Shown here: positions 36,397 through 47,349 of the stretch, piece after piece
Layout of the letters: each line of letters opens with the position of its first letter
Numbering within the stretch: position 1 is the stretch's first letter
DNA from: Maratus speciosus
Taxonomy: Eukaryota > Arthropoda > Arachnida > Araneae > Salticidae
Direction of reading: 5' to 3'
Length of the DNA: 64,000 bases
Assembly: GCA_963932465.1 (NCBI GenBank)
Contig: OZ010795.1
Coordinates: 521,115,451-521,179,450 of the forward strand
Program-made: the position numbers and the translations under genes
Notes under the pieces: model-generated
Told to the model about the DNA's origin: nothing
What the model saw: the letters and a program-made list of their open reading frames with translations, nothing else
The model's database searches: none

Positions 36397-37926
36397 TACC
36401 ACTGACTGACTGACTGACTGACTCACTCATCAAAAAGATCTCGTATATCCACTGCAGCTACAGACTTCAAATTTGGTGCGAAGTTCGTTTACACTATAAA
36501 ACTAAGGAAAAAAATTAAAAAATTGTGAAAATCGATTAATTACCCACCTGGGGGGGCCCATTTTTACTTTACCGTTGCGTCTATTAGGCGAAATTTTAAT
36601 TTGCCGTAGGAGGGGACGCTGTTCTGTCGCCAAATACCGCCAAGTTTCTCGCCAACATGGCGATATGTCGCCAAATTTGGCGACCAAAATTAGTCGCCAA
36701 AAGTGACGCCACTTTGGCGATATCTCTTATATTTCGCCAAATTCCCATAGACTTCCATTGAAAACCTATCTACTTACTGGGGGTTTATCTGGGTTTACTT
36801 GCTTACAGAAAATCAACAAATTGAGATATTCTGTCCGTCACAGAGCCCGTTCTCAGAAACTATACATGTTGGAGGCGTGAAATTTGGCATATTTACAGCT
36901 GAACACCTCACATCAAATGACAAATCATAAAATTTTGAAAAAGTTGTAAATTTAACCCTTTGGGGTCTCACATGTGTATTTTAAACAATCCTTTCTAAGT
37001 GAGCCCTTAATTAGGTTGGAGGGGTGAAAGTGTACATAATTATAGCTGAACACCTCACATCAAACGACAAATCATAAAATTTTGAAAAAGTTGTACATTA
37101 AACCCTTTGCGCTCCCACATGTGTATTTTAAACAATTCTTTCTAAGTGAACCCTAATTAGGTTGGAGGCGTGAAATTTTGCATACTTATAGCTGAACACC
37201 TCACATCAAACGAGAAATCATAAAATTTTGAAAAAGTCGTACATTTAACCCTTTGGGCTTCCACATGCGTATTTTAAGCAATTCTCTCTAACTGAGCCCC
37301 TTATAAAATTGCAGATTTGAAATTTTGCATACTTATAGCAGAACACCTAAGGCTAGGCGACAAATCATAAAATCTTGAAAAAGTCTTACGCTTAACCCTT
37401 TGAGCTACCACATATGTATTTGAAGCAATTCTTTCTAAGAGAGCCCCTAATTGAGTCGGAGACATGAAATTTTGCATACGTATAGCTGAATACGTCAGAG
37501 CACACGACAAATCATAAAACTTTCAAAAAGTCTTATATTATTTACTCCTCCGGGCTCTAACTTGTGTATTTTAAGCAATTTTTCTAACATCCGCCCTTTT
37601 CACCCGGGGAGCACTTTTCCAACTTTTGCTGACACCCTTTTGACCATTCTTTCATATTATGCACCATAGTCTTACATATTTTAGTTCCACTTTTTATCGC
37701 CAGGTGCACCTACTTATCTCGGGTACTATGGGCTCAATCAACTCGACTAATATATCTACAGATAGTATGTAAAACGGAGTTTCGTTCGGATAGAGGTTTG
37801 TTAGAATATAGTGCGCCCCTGGTTGCGAAATGTTGAACTAACAGATTTTTCAAAAGGATAAAGTGTTTTGAAAGGAATATTAAACAAAACCCTCTGTGCG
37901 ATCTGTGATCACACTTACCCACTTGT
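36397..37926 (-). repeat. Dispersed repeat B, long copy (minus)
   Basis: Read on the minus strand from 37926, it starts AACAAGTGGGTAAGTGTGAT. It continues through CGCAACCAGGGGCGCAC, a block with GAAAAGTGCTCCCCGGGTG, five 147-bp monomers, and CTGAGAACGGGCTCTGTGAC. It then extends into a stretch with many CGCCAAA words and an (ACTG)n run at 36402-36421. A second copy lies at 60063-61086 in the opposite orientation. Non-coding. Confidence 0.75.
36871..37600 (-). repeat. Five tandem 147-bp monomers inside repeat B
   Basis: The phrase GGAGGCGTGA or its variant starts at 36871, 37018, 37164, 37311 and 37458, giving spacings of 147, 146, 147 and 147. Each monomer contains CATCAAACGACAAATCATAA, TTTTGAAAAAGT, AACCCTTTG and CACATGTGTATTTTAA or close variants. 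Confidence 0.92.
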
Positions 37927-38391
37927 TATTTTCAAAATCATTAGAGAAAAGTTTATTTAGTTAATTAAATTTAAAAATCCAGGGAGGGGCAATGTCCTTC
38001 CTCTGCACTGCCTCTTTGCCCGCACCCATGAATGAATGATACATAGTGTGGCATAAGCACATAACTTTATTTTTCACTTCCAGTACAAAAAAGCAGGCCC
38101 AGCTATAGGATATTTAATTGGAAAATTTAATAGGAGAATTTAATATAGGAATTTAATAGGAATTGTTGTTTCAGAAACAATAAAAATTTCGAATCAATAC
38201 ATTTCGTTTCAAAACATGCATTCAGTGTAGCAGTATTAAAATATAGATTTCTGCCGCAAATTGACAGCCAAATAGTTTGTTGTAGGAAATTAAAATTAAA
38301 ATTGAATGTTGCTTGGTGAATAAAATAGTCTCATGTAAACACATTAAAAAACATTAAGTAAAGTGTCTAAATATATTGTAACTTTACAAAA
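37927..38391. other. No gene seen
   Basis: Moderately AT-rich. A tripled phrase TTTAATAGGA occurs at about 38127-38163. No coding or RNA features. Confidence 0.5.
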
Positions 38392-39415
38392 AGTAATGAT
38401 ATCTAACAAAAACATAGCTGTGAAAAAAGGGAGCCAAGTTCTGTAAAGACAATGGCAAGAAAAGAAGTGATATCCAAGTGGGTGCCAAGTTCAAATAAAA
38501 TTCACTCAAACTTACCTACTGAAGTATTATAGCATTTTTTAAATTGTTTAGAAATAAAAATTATTGATAGCATATTAATAATAAATCTAGAACTTGGCAA
38601 GTTTTTGATAAATGCTATGCCTATCAATTTCATGTCTTAATAAAATGATGATGATTAACAACAATGTCATTATAAAAAAAATTTATATGGTTATTATTAT
38701 AAACAAATGACTCATGTTAAAGATTTGATAAACCAATAAATACACAAATACATTCCCGCTCGTCTTTGGTTATCATTCTAGCACCCACCCTTCGGAAACC
38801 TCAATGCAAACAGACTAGGTCTGAGAAAGAGGCCTGAGAAGGCAAAGCCTGAGGGCCTCAGGCAAGGCCTGAGAAAGAGACAGTTACCTTTACTCTTGTT
38901 CTTGGTCATTCCTCTAGAGACTGCACCCCTTTTTAACCCTTCAGGGGCAAAGAGCTTTTATTCGTGACATGCTGAAATGATTCAATCACACCAGAATTTA
39001 AAAACAAATTTATTTCAAAATGGGTAAAAGCTTCTTTTCACGTATTTAATAAAATTAAACTTTTTAGTCCTGAATTCTAGTGTCAATGTGGCATTTTGCA
39101 GTTAAAATTAATTGGGATATATTTTATCACACCATCCTTCAAGGGGAAGGAGCAAGTTTAGATATAATAATGTCATTAATAAAAATAAATGACTTGTAGG
39201 TAAAAACTTGCCAAGTTCTAGATTTATTATTAATATGCTATCAATAATTTTTATTTCTAAACAATTTAAAAAATGCTATAATACTTCAGTAGGTAAGTTT
39301 GAGTGAATTTTATTTGAACTTGGCACCCACTTGGATATCACTTCTTTTCTTGCCATTGTCTTTACAGAACTTGGCTCCCTTTTTTCACAGCTATGTTTTT
39401 GTTAGATATTACTTT
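38392..39415. repeat. Large inverted repeat with ~210-bp virtually identical arms
   Basis: The left arm 38392-38606 is repeated in inverted orientation at 39201-39414. From ATCTAACAAAAACATAGCTG to CTAGAACTTGGCAAGTTTTT I see no mismatch. The 594-base spacer holds no gene; it includes a GGCCTGAG-rich patch at 38825-38878. The arms share AACTTGGCA words in both orientations. The near identity implies a recent origin or gene conversion. It may be a foldback element or the ends of a non-autonomous transposon; no target duplication was resolved. Confidence 0.88.
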
Positions 39416-39907
39416 ACATTAAAGTAGCAATAAATGTTAAGGCACATGTTAGTGTTATGTCACATGTTGATAGATCAAAAAAACTTACATGATGGATAAT
39501 TATTTCTTAAAAAATAAAAAATCAGTAATTTCTCAAATAAATTTTATTTGAAAGTATTTTTTTGCTTACAATTTTATTGTATTTTAAATAAAAAGGTTTA
39601 AAGAGTAATATTTCTTTATATTTTTCTTAAGAAAGTAAACTTTTTACATAGTAAGTTTTAACAAAGCTTTCTATATCTGTGAAACAAAACCATAACCCCC
39701 CACATTTTGTATATTACTTCCAAATCTTACTAAAAAGTTCTTTAAAAAAATCAAATAGCACAGCACTCTTTACAATATAAGTATGAGGTATACTTTTTTG
39801 AGGGGGGGGGGGGATTAAAGATGAATAGAAATCACTATTATGAGTTCCTATCATTAGTCTTAATTTTTTTTTTTCATTTTATTATTAACTTAAAAAAAGT
39901 AATGATA
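39416..39907. other. AT-rich DNA with a G-tract, no gene seen
   Basis: A run of about 13 G lies at about 39802-39814. Otherwise homopolymer-rich AT sequence between two inverted-repeat structures. Confidence 0.5.
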
Positions 39908-40989
39908 TCAATTAAAAAAACTTTTACGGGTTAAAAGTTTGTGACACATCTTATTGCTATAAGAATTTTAAATATGGAACATAAAAATAATGATATCAAA
40001 TTTTAAGTGACGCTATGTTATTTATTTTATCCTTTTATTTTTGTTTTATTTATAATTGCATGCGTAATAATATGTTAAATTTAAAAGGATCTATAAAAAT
40101 TTATTCATTGATGCGTTATCATTCATATTCTTCATAAATTCAAACTATGAGTTTTAAAAGATATGATATCAAAATTTAAATGACGCCTTGATGTAGCATT
40201 AAACAATTTGTTTTAAAATTCAATTTTAATTGTTTTCGATTTGGCTAAATATATTTACACATCTAACCAAACTTTTAATTTTCCAATACACTATTAAAAA
40301 TACCACTTTCACTAAACCTGTACAATTCACTGTAAAGTATTTATATGAATAAAATTATTTATCTTTTGTGCCACGCTATCCAAAATCAAAAGTAAAATTT
40401 ATGTAAGTGATTCCTTTGCGTCATTGTATCCAAACTAAGCGAAATATATGCAAATGGATATTATGGCATAAATAAATCATTTACATAAATTTTACTTTTG
40501 ATTTTGGATAGCGTGGCACAAAAGATAAATCAATTTATTTATATAAATACATTACAGTGCATTGTACAGGTTCAGTGAAAGTGGTATTTTTAATAGTGTA
40601 TTGGAAAATTAAAAGTTTGGTTAGATGTGAAAACACATTTCGCCAAATCGAAAACAATTAAAATTGATTTTTAAAACAAATTGTTTAAGGCTACATCAAG
40701 GCGTCACTTAAATTTTGATATCATATCTTTTAAAACTGATAGTTTGAATTTATGAAAAATGTGAATGATAACGCATCAGTGAATAAATTTTTATACATCC
40801 TTTTAAATTTAACACAATTCTTACGCATGCAATTATAAATAAAACAAAAATAAAATGATAAAATAAATAATATAGCGTCACTTAAAATTTGATATCATTA
40901 TTTTTAAGTTCCATATTTAAAATTCTTATAGCAATAAGATAAAGTGCATGTGTCACAAACTTTTAACCCGTTAAGGGTTTTTTAATTGA
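39908..40989. mobile_element. Foldback element with ~500-bp arms
   Basis: The left arm 39908-40404 is inverted at 40480-40989, leaving a ~75-base loop. The ends TCAATTAAAAAAACTTTTAC and GGGTTTTTTAATTGA are terminal. Shared words include GGGTTAAAAGTTTGTGACAC, CATGCAATTATAAATAAAAC-like sequence and GATTTTGGATAGCGTGGCAC. Divergence is a few percent by eye, with one insertion near 40939-40950. No coding capacity. A transcript would form a near-continuous ~500-bp duplex. Confidence 0.9.
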
Positions 40990-41892
40990 CATATATATAT
41001 GGGGAATTCTCACAAATTTTTGACTTTCGGGAATAAAAATCTTGTGAAATTAAACTTGCTAATGTAACATTTTAATCTGATAGACGAATGCCTTAATGAT
41101 TCAAAATAAAGAAAAAATAGTCAGCAGCGAAATTCTTTTTATTTAACTGAGTTTTAAGTTAAACTTGCGACTTTAATTTTCCTTACCATTTTACCACTAT
41201 AACTTACTATTTTCTTCTAAATTTTTACTTATAATGAATTTGCATAGTGCCCACTGTACATTCAAATAAGAAATAATAACAATGTCGTATTTGTAGTACA
41301 AAATTTTGGTCTAACATTGTCTTAAAGGGGTGTTAAAGAAGTGACGGAAGGGAAAAAAAGGACCGTAATGAAAAAAAAGGGATGGTAAGGATGGGACGGT
41401 AACGAAAATTACCACTATTTTTAGGCAAATCATATTAAGATTAAGTGATAGCCACAATGTTCATTGATTTTTGAAACAGTTATTTGCATTCGATTACATT
41501 TAAAAAATTTAATTTAACTCGAAAAGTGCAGGAATAAACTTTGGGGACGGTAAGACTACCAATAAAGCCACGATTCTTGAAATTGATATTTAAATGCTGA
41601 TTTAAATTCAGCAGAAAATTTCCTGTCAAAGAATTTTAGACATTCTTTCTGTGGAATACTTCTGCATGAGAGAAAAATTGAAACAAATTCTGTGGCTGCA
41701 TCAGAAGGGATTTTCAGTATAAATTTAGCAAGAGGGATGATAAGGAATCAAAAACCCAGGGACAGAGTTCAAAAAATAATGTCAACCGTAAAAATGTGTG
41801 TAGGTTACTTTTTTGCTACATATTTATGTAAAACAATTGTCCCAGTATTAATACATGGAAAATAATCCAGAGAGAAACATTTGCCTAGCATA
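40990..41892. other. AT-rich DNA, no gene seen
   Basis: Begins with a short TA run. The GGAAGGGAAAAAAAGGACCG-type purine stretch at about 41345-41400 is low complexity. No coding features. Confidence 0.5.
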
Positions 41893-41959
41893 TTTCAAAG
41901 GAAAATCAAATTTCCAAGTAATTGCTTAAGATGCGCAAAGGCCGACATAGTGAAAAAGA

Positions 41960-42037
41960 TTCCATGCCGGGACTCGAACTCGGGCCATCAGTATAGCGCA
42001 CTGACGTTCCACCGACTGAACCACGTAGAACGATACC
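41960..42037 (-). repeat. tRNA-like promoter head, minus strand
   Basis: Minus strand: box A GTGGTTCAGTCGG, box B GAGTTCGAGTCCC. The anticodon-like loop GCGCTAT lies between pairing TCAGT and ACTGA. Position 33 is C rather than U and the variable region is irregular, which argues against a functional tRNA. Confidence 0.7.
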
Positions 42038-42113
42038 CATACGGTGGAAATATTCCATCTTGTGCTGCGTTTGTAGCCTTGCCAACGTATAATAGTGAGA
42101 AATTTTCCAGGTT

Positions 42114-42192
42114 GGGTATCGTTCAATGTGGTTCAGTCGGTGGAAGGTGAGTGCGCTATACTGATGGCACGGGTTCGAGTCCCGGCATGGAA
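42114..42192 (+). repeat. tRNA-like promoter head, plus strand
   Basis: Box A GTGGTTCAGTCGG (42128-42140) and box B GGTTCGAGTCC (42172-42182) are both close to RNA polymerase III consensus. Otherwise it is similar to the opposing head. Confidence 0.7.
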
Positions 42193-42260
42193 TCTTTGTC
42201 ACTATGTTGGCCCTTTGCGCCTCTTAAGCAATTACTTTGAAATTTGATTTTCATTTGAAA

Positions 42261-44370
42261 CACTTTTCCCAGTTTCGGGAAAAAAAAATTACATCGAATT
42301 ACATTTTATTGAAACAATTTTATTCATACAGCCCCATACTTAAAAATCAGCATCAGGGACACGGGACGATATAGGACTTTTCCTGGTATTTGGACGCCCA
42401 ACATCGCCTAAAACTTATTTATATCGTTAATATTATTATGCAATAATGCAATGGGGTGTTCCCCAGCATATGAAATGAATAAACACAAGAATATGTACTA
42501 AAATGAAAATTATTATTCAGGGACTTAAAAGTCAAAAGATTATGAGATTGCTCCATATATTTAAGAATATACATGCAATATTATACCTCATAAAATAATT
42601 TTGCAAAATCTGAACTCCTCATGTACTAAAAAATGCAAACTATTAATAATAGGTACTATAATTGAAATCTGGAGAATGATTTTTTTTAAAAGAACATTTT
42701 CTTTTTTGAAGAAAACAAAAGAATACATTCATAAGTATGAGTTAGAGTTTCAAAATGCAAAAGAAACTTCTTGTACATTTCGAAATATTTTAGATCTTCT
42801 TTGTATATAGCAATTGATACAATGTAACGATAACTATTCTATGTTTATGTTTGTTTAAACAAAGTTTAAGGCGTAAGAAATGTATAAAGTATGCACAAGT
42901 TACTCACAATACTCTTAAAGAATTGTGCTGTCAAACCCATCTGTTTTAAGCATAACTTAAAACTTTCACTTGAAACTTTATGAATACATTAAGATAAAAA
43001 TATAGACAAAAGACTGAGCAAGAAAAACAAATCAAAATACAATAGAAAGACAAAGATATTTTTAATTCGAATACATGTTTTATAAAAACTTATTCTAAAA
43101 GTAGCACTTTAGAAACTTTCATTGTCAGAAAGTGTATAAAAAAGAATACAATGCTAGGTCCCTGAGGCGAAGCACTCCTCAATAACAAAAGTAAAAAAAA
43201 AACGAACTGTTTTTTCGTAAGTCCTTTCAAAATTTTTCTCTTTCTTTATGTAAGTTCACAGAAAATGATTTAAAAATTAGTTTGGTATTTGGCATATTTT
43301 ACTCACTTCTAAAATTATAAATTTAATTAAAATTAACATTTTAGGAGATTAATGAAATTACATTTGTTGATAAAATTCTGAAATAACTTTATACAATTTA
43401 GCACAGACTAGTGTATTTTTTTTAAGTTATGAAATACAAAAAAACAGGATGAAAATAAATGATGTAAATAAATATACATATGTAGTAGTTATTTTTTATT
43501 ATGATACATAAATTACGTTTATTTATTAAAAATTACATTTAATTATATTGTAATATATGTAAAATATTATAACAATTTTCCTCTAAAACAAAAATATACA
43601 TGGCTGGTAAAAACTCCCTCAAAAATCAAAAAAAGGAAAAATCTCGAGTTATAGTCATGCATAAATTAACGTAAAATATGCCTTGACTTCCAATGAAACT
43701 CTTTAAAATAGTACGAAATTTGTTAAATCTTAAGTGGTCGTTTGCTTATTAAAGATTTCATAAACTTTGATTTTTCAAATTGTATCATCCAATTTTGCAC
43801 AAAATTTGAGCTCCTGTGGTCAAGGCATAAAAAAATCTATATTTTATGTATATTCGCTTAAATATGTGTTACGTATGTATATCATATTATGTTAAGGGTT
43901 TGTCTATAACTTTCAAAATACACAATTAAGATGATACAGATGCACCCTAGACATGCAAGTAGAAACTAGAAAATTTTCAGAAAAGGTCTGAATTTATCTA
44001 TTAGATACAAGAAAATTCAATATTTTTTTCGGATGACTGTCTGACATTTTCTTTTCTGTGGCTGTTTGGATAATAGGAGACAGGGCCTTTAGGGCAATGA
44101 TTAAAAGTTTGAGATACAATCTGTCACTATTTTTTTCTTTTTTGAAAAACTAATGTAGTATAAAAATAAGTACAAAACAGAGAAAATGGAAAAAAATTAA
44201 ACATAATTTTCTATTATTGACTTTTAAATAGACAATTTTATTTATATCTAAAAATCTATCTAGAAATAAATTTGTTCATCACTGTGACGTCATCCAGTGC
44301 CATCTGATACATGTACGGTGAAGTTCATCAACTTGGTTTATTAGTGAGAAATTTCGAGGCTAGGATACCG
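42261..44370. other. AT-rich DNA, no gene seen
   Basis: Only short open frames (such as 42601-42810) with lysine/isoleucine-rich random-looking translations. No repeats I can match within the window. Confidence 0.5.
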
Positions 44371-44440
44371 GCCAGGGAAGCTTAGCAGTAGAGCAAGAGC
44401 AAGTTACGTTGTCGACCCGTGTTCAAGTCCTAGCCCTGGC
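44371..44440 (+). repeat. tRNA-like sequence with intact acceptor stem
   Basis: GCCAGGG at the 5' end pairs perfectly with CCCTGGC at the 3' end over 7 bp. A D-arm GCTT-AGCAGTA-GAGC and a box-B-like GTGTTCAAGTCC follow. The anticodon and T stems do not pair properly. Likely a tRNA pseudogene or SINE head; AT-rich DNA follows. Confidence 0.55.
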
Positions 44441-45027
44441 TAATCTTCCACACCAGTTGGGTTTATTGTATTCAATTGTATTTATACTCTGTCTTAACAT
44501 ATGTGTACCTTTAATAATTAAAATGGAATTCAGACTTTAATTTATGTACTTTAAAACTAAAAATCTTTAAAAACTTTCATGTTTATTAACGTAATTTATA
44601 TTTTTACGTAATTCTTTCTGCTGTTTACTTAATGAGCCTTGCATTCTTATTTCTCATCTACATGGAGAAACATTTACAAGTGAATCTACTAAATGTTTAT
44701 TTAAAACGGACAATCTTGAACATATCTAATCAAAAATAAATAAATAAATAAATAAAAATAAATATGTAAACTGCATAATACTAACCTTATAAAACAAATG
44801 ATTCTCCAATTTAAATACGGAAAGAAATATTTTTGTAAAAAACTGGGGATATGATAAAACACACTCGTATAATCCAGATTCACTTTAAGCAACATACAAA
44901 TAACAAAAAATATATAAATGGTCAAAAACACATATATCATTTTCTAAAAACTTTTATTGAAGGTGTTTTATCATCTCACCGCCATGAACCGATATATCCG
45001 TTCATTATGCTGCAGGTTTCAGGCAGG

Positions 45028-45052
45028 TTAAACGAGAAACTCTCTCGTTTAA
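45028..45052. other. Perfect 10-bp hairpin
   Basis: TTAAACGAGA (45028-45037) pairs with TCTCGTTTAA (45043-45052) across a 5-base loop. Confidence 0.85.
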
Positions 45053-45123
45053 GATTCAATCAGAATATCGCAATAGATTTTGATCATGCAAAATTCTTAT
45101 TCCCAACATCCAATATATATATA

Positions 45124-45155
45124 TCTCTTATAGTGAACGCATTCACTATAAGAGA
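45124..45155. other. Perfect 14-bp hairpin
   Basis: TCTCTTATAGTGAA (45124-45137) pairs with TTCACTATAAGAGA (45142-45155) around a 4-base CGCA loop. Confidence 0.9.
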
Positions 45156-45398
45156 ATCCATAGAAATCCTATGTAAAAACAATCAAGTATCTAACGACGT
45201 CCAATCGTACAATATCCCCAGTTTATGATTCAGTATCCTGAAAATGAATCCTGAAAACCTGAGCAAAGTGACGTATTAAAATTTAAAGTACGGAAGTTAA
45301 ATATTTTCTTCTACCTATGGAAAATGACGTATGAAAAACAGAGTGATGTCATAAAAATAAAATTAAACTACAAATAAAAATAATAATAAGTAATACCT

Positions 45399-46191
45399 CT
45401 AATTAAATTCAATCCAAGAAACTACTAAGCCCGCTAACCATTCGTTTAAGTAATTTCGGATTTCGAAACAGAAGTCTTGCCAATTTAAAGATTGCGATTT
45501 TTGATGACTCATAAATTTTTGTCGAAAACCGTCGAGGTTTAATTTAATTTTTTTTAACAAGATACTTTTAATGTTATCATACTCCTCTGAATCTGTCTCG
45601 GGTTGTCTAGCAATAATTGAAATGATATCCACTGGTAGGAGCCCAATTAAATGAGAGACCCAATTTTCTTTCGGTATTCTAACCCGTTTAGCTTGGCGTT
45701 CAAACAAAACCAAATACAAACTTATGTCTGTTTTTTCAGGATTAAAATCCGGGATTAATTTTTTTTTAATTCTGTTCCGAGGAACGCCAAGGTATACTAT
45801 TTTCATTTTCCGGGGCCGGGGGAATACTTTCTCGATTCTTAATTTTTCTAGCTCAAATTTATTTTTTAATTCCTGTTCTTTTAATTCCTTTTCTTGCTTC
45901 AGTTTTTCCTTACGAATGGCCTGATCTCCGATCCCATGTCTGTTGATGCAACATGTCCTTACGTTCGATAGCCTGTAACCGGGCGCGCTCACTTTCTTGT
46001 TTTTCTAATTCTTCCTGAGCTGTCGCTAGTATAGTCTCATAAAGAGCCTGAAAGTATTCTTCTCCATAATCCTCAGATTCCAGCACTATATGCTTTAATT
46101 GAATCCGGGTTTCGTTCCTCCTCCTGGCAAGTTCCAGTTCATCAACTAATTTCTTCAAATTTTCTTTTTTTCCTTTACCCTGAAAAGCCAT
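45399..46191 (-). pseudogene. gag: Frameshifted gag of a Ty3/gypsy-type retrotransposon
   Basis: The first frame starts at 46191 (MAFQGKGKKENLKKLVDELE) and is rich in charged coiled-coil residues through RRNETRIQLKH and EQELEKQESERARL-like sequence. A frameshift near 45920 moves the reading into a second frame (45399-45992), which continues the coiled coil. It then gives a capsid-like domain with DISLYLVLFERQAK, NWVSHLIGLLPVDI and FRQKFMSHQKS. I recognise this arrangement from abundant spider retrotransposon Gag proteins (SCAN-like capsid fold). It stops soon after CFEIRNYLNEWL; no zinc knuckle, protease or polymerase follows, so the element is truncated at about 45400-45420. Upstream lie the leader, primer site and LTR in correct order. 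Confidence 0.85.
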
Positions 46192-47324
46192 ATCTAACTC
46201 CCTTTTTTCAACCCAAATTTCTCTATATAAAAGGTACTACTCTACTTCAATACAACAAACAAAGAAATATATTCTGTTTACATACAATATAATCACAATC
46301 AAGCATCACATTTATTACAATAACAATATGTAAAATGCTGACTCACTCCCATGTCTAGATGCACCTTCAAATTTTGTTATTCAGTTTTAGAATTTTGCAT
46401 AAAATCAGCAATTTTAAATTAAATTAAATTAAAAAAATCACCATACATTAACTCCAAATTCAAAATTGTGACTTACCCCACTTGAAGCTTCAGACACTAA
46501 CGAACGGTAAACTAAATCTTTCACTGATTTCTTCAGCCGGATGACCCACCGAACACACGAACCACTTTCTGACACTAAGGTCCACTTAAACGAAATATAT
46601 CCACCGGGAAAACAATTCACACTTTTCTCTTCGCACCAAAAGATCCACCAACACTCTCTCCTTTCTTCCTCTTTTCCGTATCGCATCCGAAAATCTTTAT
46701 TTCAATCTTCTGCTACCCTTTTCTCACTGAAAGCACTTTCCTCCGATTCAACGACCTTCTAGACGATCCTCTCTTCCTTCCAACGGCTGATCCAAAATCT
46801 CCAGCCGAGTCTCTCTTCCTTCCTTCAGCAGGGGGGGGGGGGGGTGAAAAGCAACACCCTTCTTTTCCAGACGATGTTCGAGGCTCTCTTCCCAATTCTC
46901 CGCTAGCAGCAGTCTTCTCCACTATCTTCCGTCTTCCTTTCCCCCTAGCTGACCGGGGCGAAAATCCGAAACTAATTTCCTTTCTTCCCGAACCAAAACC
47001 AGCCTTTCTCTTTTCCGTCTGCAGAAGAAAAAAACGAACAGCAATTTCGGACTTGCTTCCTTATGGAACATAAGAGCTTTTTCTTCTCTTTTCCCACGCT
47101 GGACAAGATTTCAGACCTGCACAGTAATTTTCACAGTTTTTTCTCTTCCAAACACACGGGACTTTCCTTTATTTTCTTTTTCCTGGTCAGGACAGCGACT
47201 TTTCTACTTCTTGAAAGAACAATCTTCAACTGATCATTCCGTGTGTAAAAGTGTAGGCTTATACTTTACTTAAGCTAGCTAAGTTTTTTTGTGTGCGTGT
47301 GTGCCCAAACTTTCTTCGAACAAC
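46192..47324 (-). other. Retrotransposon 5' leader
   Basis: About 1.1 kb between the primer-binding site and the gag start, untranslated as far as visible. It has long polypyrimidine tracts on the plus strand (many CTTTCTTCC and CTCTCTT words), so the transcript is purine-rich, and a G-tract at about 46830-46843. Open frames here are not recognisable. Confidence 0.6.
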
Positions 47325-47347
47325 TCGAATCCGACTTCTGACAACCA
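47325..47347 (-). other. Primer-binding site, tRNA-Leu-like
   Basis: On the minus strand TGGTTGTCAGAAGTCGGATT directly follows the LTR after 2 bases. It matches the complement of the 3' end of eukaryotic leucine tRNAs (ending CTTCTGACACCA), with one extra T. Primer identity is inferred from memory of tRNA-Leu ends. Confidence 0.7.
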
Positions 47348-47349
47348 GC

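Larger units (their letters stand above)
41893..42260. mobile_element. Palindrome of two head-to-head tRNA-derived SINE heads
   Basis: Arms of about 155 bases (41893-42050 and 42103-42260) surround a ~50-base loop. Each arm contains one tRNA-like head (41960-42037 minus; 42114-42192 plus) followed by GATTCCATGCC/GGCATGGAATC, CATAGTG, TAATTGCTTAAGA and AAATCAAATTT. The arms differ at scattered sites, so the pair is not brand new. It could be two SINE insertions in opposite orientation or a foldback element carrying tRNA promoters. Confidence 0.85.
44441..45398. other. No recognised gene; contains two perfect hairpins
   Basis: A 125-codon frame (44851-45228) has no motif I recognise and its 5' half is low complexity. 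Two perfect hairpins lie within it, at 45028-45052 and 45124-45155. TGACGT words occur at 45270 and 45326. Confidence 0.45.

Noticed and set aside
36871..37600. CRISPR-like array
   Set aside because: Regular spacing comes from contiguous 147-bp monomers with no unique spacers, and the genome is eukaryotic.
41960..42192. A pair of functional tRNA genes
   Set aside because: Promoter boxes are good, but the variable region and base 33 are wrong for a tRNA and the flanks are repeated symmetrically, so SINE heads fit better.
44851..45228. 125-codon open frame
   Set aside because: Low-complexity start and two perfect DNA hairpins in its second half; no family recognised. It is more likely a chance frame.
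46438..46922. Open frames in the retrotransposon leader
   Set aside because: They lie in polypyrimidine/polypurine sequence between the primer site and gag and show no similarity to retrotransposon proteins.
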